Shown in pieces: positions 61,280 to 64,000 of a DNA stretch of 64,000 nt; positions within the stretch are counted from its first letter, which is position 1, and every line of letters starts with the position of its first letter. Made by a program: the position numbers and the translations under genes. Source of the DNA: Cephalotus follicularis. Lineage: Eukaryota > Streptophyta > Magnoliopsida > Oxalidales > Cephalotaceae. A model generated the notes under the pieces. That model was given only the letters and a program-made list of their open reading frames with translations. It was not told the origin of the DNA and did not search any database. The stretch is from the NCBI GenBank assembly GCA_001972305.1, contig BDDD01000367.1:62001-126000 (forward strand). Direction: 5' to 3'.

Positions 61280-64000
61280 GTTATATGCGAATTAGAACCG
61301 ATTTGTAGAATTATTATTGAAATTCATGTTTTCAATTTCTTCAGTTTAGTCCCAAAACTTTGACATTAAAATTGAAGACTAAAACGTGAATAATTAGTTT
61401 TGATTTCTTCAGGGTTTTTATTCCTCTCTTTTCACTCTTCGATTTGATATATGGATCATAAGTTTTCATGACCCATAACCCAAGATATCGACCATTGAAA
61501 TTTTTGGATCTAAACTTCCCAAAATCGATCGAATCTTGATTTTCAGTTGTTGTTAATCCGATTTGTTGCATGATATATGTTGCTTGTTTGATATGGAACA
61601 AAACCGTGCCTTTTTATTCTGGTAACACGCTATTTTTGGCCATGAAATTGAACCAGAACCAGTTATGCGTTTTAGGGTTCAAACCCGAACTTCTCTCTCC
61701 GATTTCATCGTGGTTTAATCGATTTTCTGAAATATTAAATTGGGGGTTATGATCATCGGACCATGCGCGAAAAAACCCAACCAACGGCGTTGGATTTGGT
61801 GGCCGGAATCTCCGGTTTGCGTCGGATCACAAACCGGGTTGAAAAAACGTGTCCGGGCGGGTCAAAATCGACCCGCCAGAGGTTGGGGGTGCGTACACAG
61901 TACGCACCACCCTTGGCCCACTCTCGGCCCTAGCGCGTGGGAGCGCGTGCGCATCGGTTCTTGTGCCTTTTTTAGGTAATTTTTTGGGTTTTCCCATTTT
62001 TCTCTGAGATAAAATTTTTGGTAATTTTTTATTATTTTTTCGGATACCATAAACATTTATTTTGGAATTATTTTGGGAAAAATTAATTTAAAATAGTTAA
62101 ATAATATTTTTTAGAAAATATTTTTTACGAAAAATTATTATTATATATGGAGAATCTTTTGACAGTAGTCACTCTCCCTATTTCAATTATTGATTTACTG
62201 TACTCTCCAACTTTTGTGTATGCTACATGTACGATTTTGATATCCCTGTCAAGCAATTAATCACAAATAATAGAAAATTAATATAAAAATCAGGCTTGTA
62301 TTTAATTAAGAAAACCTGGTGACCTTTCGGGGGCGCTGCCCCCGAGCCCCCGCCCGCTGACCGGGCAGCGGGAACCCCGTCTGCTCACCGGGGAGCGGAA
62401 CCCCCGAGCGATAGGGTCATAGTCGTATTGTTGATATGTCAAAGTAAATACCAACTACAACACTTCAAACCTGTCCGAGTTTTGTACTATTACAACATGG
62501 ATTGTTGGTGATCCAACGAGGTACATTTTATTACTGTATCTCATTTTGTGGGATCACGTGCATACATTTTGACCCTAGTATGCACACTTACTTTGTGGGT
62601 GAGATTGTTTATACGTTCCGGTTTGAGTTGATTCCATTTGTTCACGGTTACACCAAAATGGACCATTTAGGAACTTTTGGGATTTTCTCAGACTTTCGTT
62701 ACGGAACGAAATCTGAATTATTACATTAAATTTCCTGCCCAAAGGTGGTTATTTGATGTTTTAATTTGGTGGTTTGCATGAAACATTCTGTTTTGAGTGT
62801 GCGTCGGTTTAGAATGTTTTTCTGCCCAAAGGTGATAAACTATTCGAATATCGATGTATACTCGGTTGTTGGTTTCATGTAGGAAATCCTATTTGCATGT
62901 TATATTTTCTGTCCAAAGGTGATTATATAATGATGCGTCTGGATTTTCGTATGAATATTTCTTATTTTGTTTCCAAGCATATTAATATTAAAATTACCCA
63001 CATTATTGACATGTTGTGATTTTTATTGTTATCTTGGACAGTTTGTTTCTCTGTGAATAACATGCCTTGTTTTTTGTTTTGTTATTATGCTATTTTTGCA
63101 TGATTTTCTTGAATTGGCATGATAAGTATGACGTATACGATTTTTGACTTTGTTTGAGCCTATTATATTATGGTATATAGTAAATGAATATCATGATTAA
63201 TTTTTCTGGATGAGAAAATTAATAAGTTCTTTATATGAATACATGACATGTTGAAAATATTGTTTTTAATATTTAAGCATGCTCAATTTTTCTATTTTTT
63301 AACCTTATAGTATAATACATCATTCGAGTTGAGCATTATGCTTGCGGTTATCTTGTCTTGCTATGTTCGTCACTCACACATGAAAGTGGGAGAATATGTA
63401 ATTGTTCATGTGTGAGAGTGTGTTTGGCAATGGTTAAAATAGAAAATTGTTAAAAATAAAACTTTTTACATACATGCATATTTAATATACTAATATTTAT
63501 GCATGACTATTACGATATATTTATTGTATATTAAGTGAGAAATTCAAATCCTGGGCATTCCGTCTATTATTTTTAAGGCCATCTATTTAGTGATTGAAAT
63601 GGTGATTTTAATCAGTCAATAAATTACAAATACAATCTTTTTGCTGAAACTTACTTTTAGATTTTAGACCCATAATATGATGATTTAATTATGAGTATTT
63701 ATTGAACGTAATGATTGTATTTATGTTGGAAGTTTTTGGATGGTCATAAATATCTACATATGTTTCGATACATATATCACGAGTTATTGTACAATTCAAT
63801 AACATGATAAGTTTTACTTATCGTTAGTTGAAATTGTATTTAAATTCTCATTGTGTATAAGTAAGAAAAGAAAATCTCCTAAAATTTTTAAAATATGAAT
63901 GATCATATTTGTGTAATTGTTTCATTCATATGTGTTAATAACTATCATTTTGTTTGCACTTAATGACCCATATGATATTCTTTTGAATATGCTTTTGTAT
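61280..64000 (+). other. Element L leader, non-coding
   Basis: No ORF above about 90 codons. Two GC-rich islands stand out: 61770-61960 and 62326-62415, the latter with GGGGGCGCTGCCCCC. From 62700 on there is a loose repeat of TGCCCAAAGGTGRTWA at about 62737, 62822 and 62912, with TG-rich T tracts. Past 63000 it is plain AT-rich DNA. Confidence 0.6.

Larger units (their letters stand above)
60816..64000 (+). mobile_element. LTR element L, 5' end only
   Basis: LTR 60816-61265 followed by a PBS; the remaining 2.7 kb to the window end is internal sequence without ORFs or a second LTR. The left flank is ATGGC; the right end is beyond the window. Lineage not recognised. The long non-coding leader suggests either a copia-type leader or a non-autonomous element. 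Confidence 0.78.

Overview
The window is plant nuclear DNA, probably from a eudicot with a repeat-rich genome. Every complete element whose primer-binding site is visible uses the initiator-Met tRNA type (TGGTATCAGAGC or a one-base variant). The elements are Ty1/copia and Ty3/gypsy LTR retrotransposons of plant type, coding density is otherwise near zero, and the few non-TE segments look like spliced plant exons with AT-rich introns. No species is claimed.

The layout is a set of nested retrotransposon insertions, and most layers can be peeled off with target-site duplications (TSDs). Copia A (1-11006, minus strand, left LTR cut by the window edge) is split by gypsy B (3987-9767, TSD CTGGT). 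Host DNA follows (11007-12828). Copia C (12829-54375, plus strand, same family as A) is then split three times. SIRE-like copia D (15996-32672, TSD GGATG) itself carries gypsy solo LTRs E (17434-19837, TSD ATTTG) and F (20524-23163, TSD TAAAC/TAGAC) and the non-autonomous copia-type element G (23742-28187, TSD AACTT). Decayed copia H (33511-51119, TSD GCGTG) carries the gag-only gypsy I (33655-40924, TSD GGTTA/GGATA). Solo LTR J (51633-53358, TSD CCAAG) is the third insertion into C. Host DNA resumes at 54376-55034, then copia K (55035-59948, minus), host DNA again (59949-60815), and the 5' end of a further LTR element L (60816 to the window end).

When the insertions are removed, reading frames of the older elements resume across each TSD (gag, protease, RT or RNase H codons continue), so the nesting order is well supported. 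None of the elements is intact. Catalytic or zinc-binding residues are lost, many stop codons look like C-to-T changes (CAG/CAA to TAG/TAA, CGA to TGA), and B, G and I lack large parts of pol.

The host remnants are few. A plus-strand terminal exon ends at 11333. A set of minus-strand exons (60752-60549, 54699-54677, 54608-54525, 12713-12618) may form the 3' end of one gene whose introns were invaded by K, C and L. If so, one intron grew from a few kb at most to about 42 kb.

The most unusual signal is inside the LTRs. Several LTR families from both superfamilies (B, E, G) carry arrays of a short palindromic motif, CAGTCGACTG or CAGCCGACTG, repeated about every 21 bp (two helical turns). Families D, H and J carry a related array centred on GGCGTCRACGCC. 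Both palindromes share the core GTCGAC. Family F/I instead carries 70- to 140-bp tandem units with G-boxes, and A/C carries a 41-bp tandem repeat.
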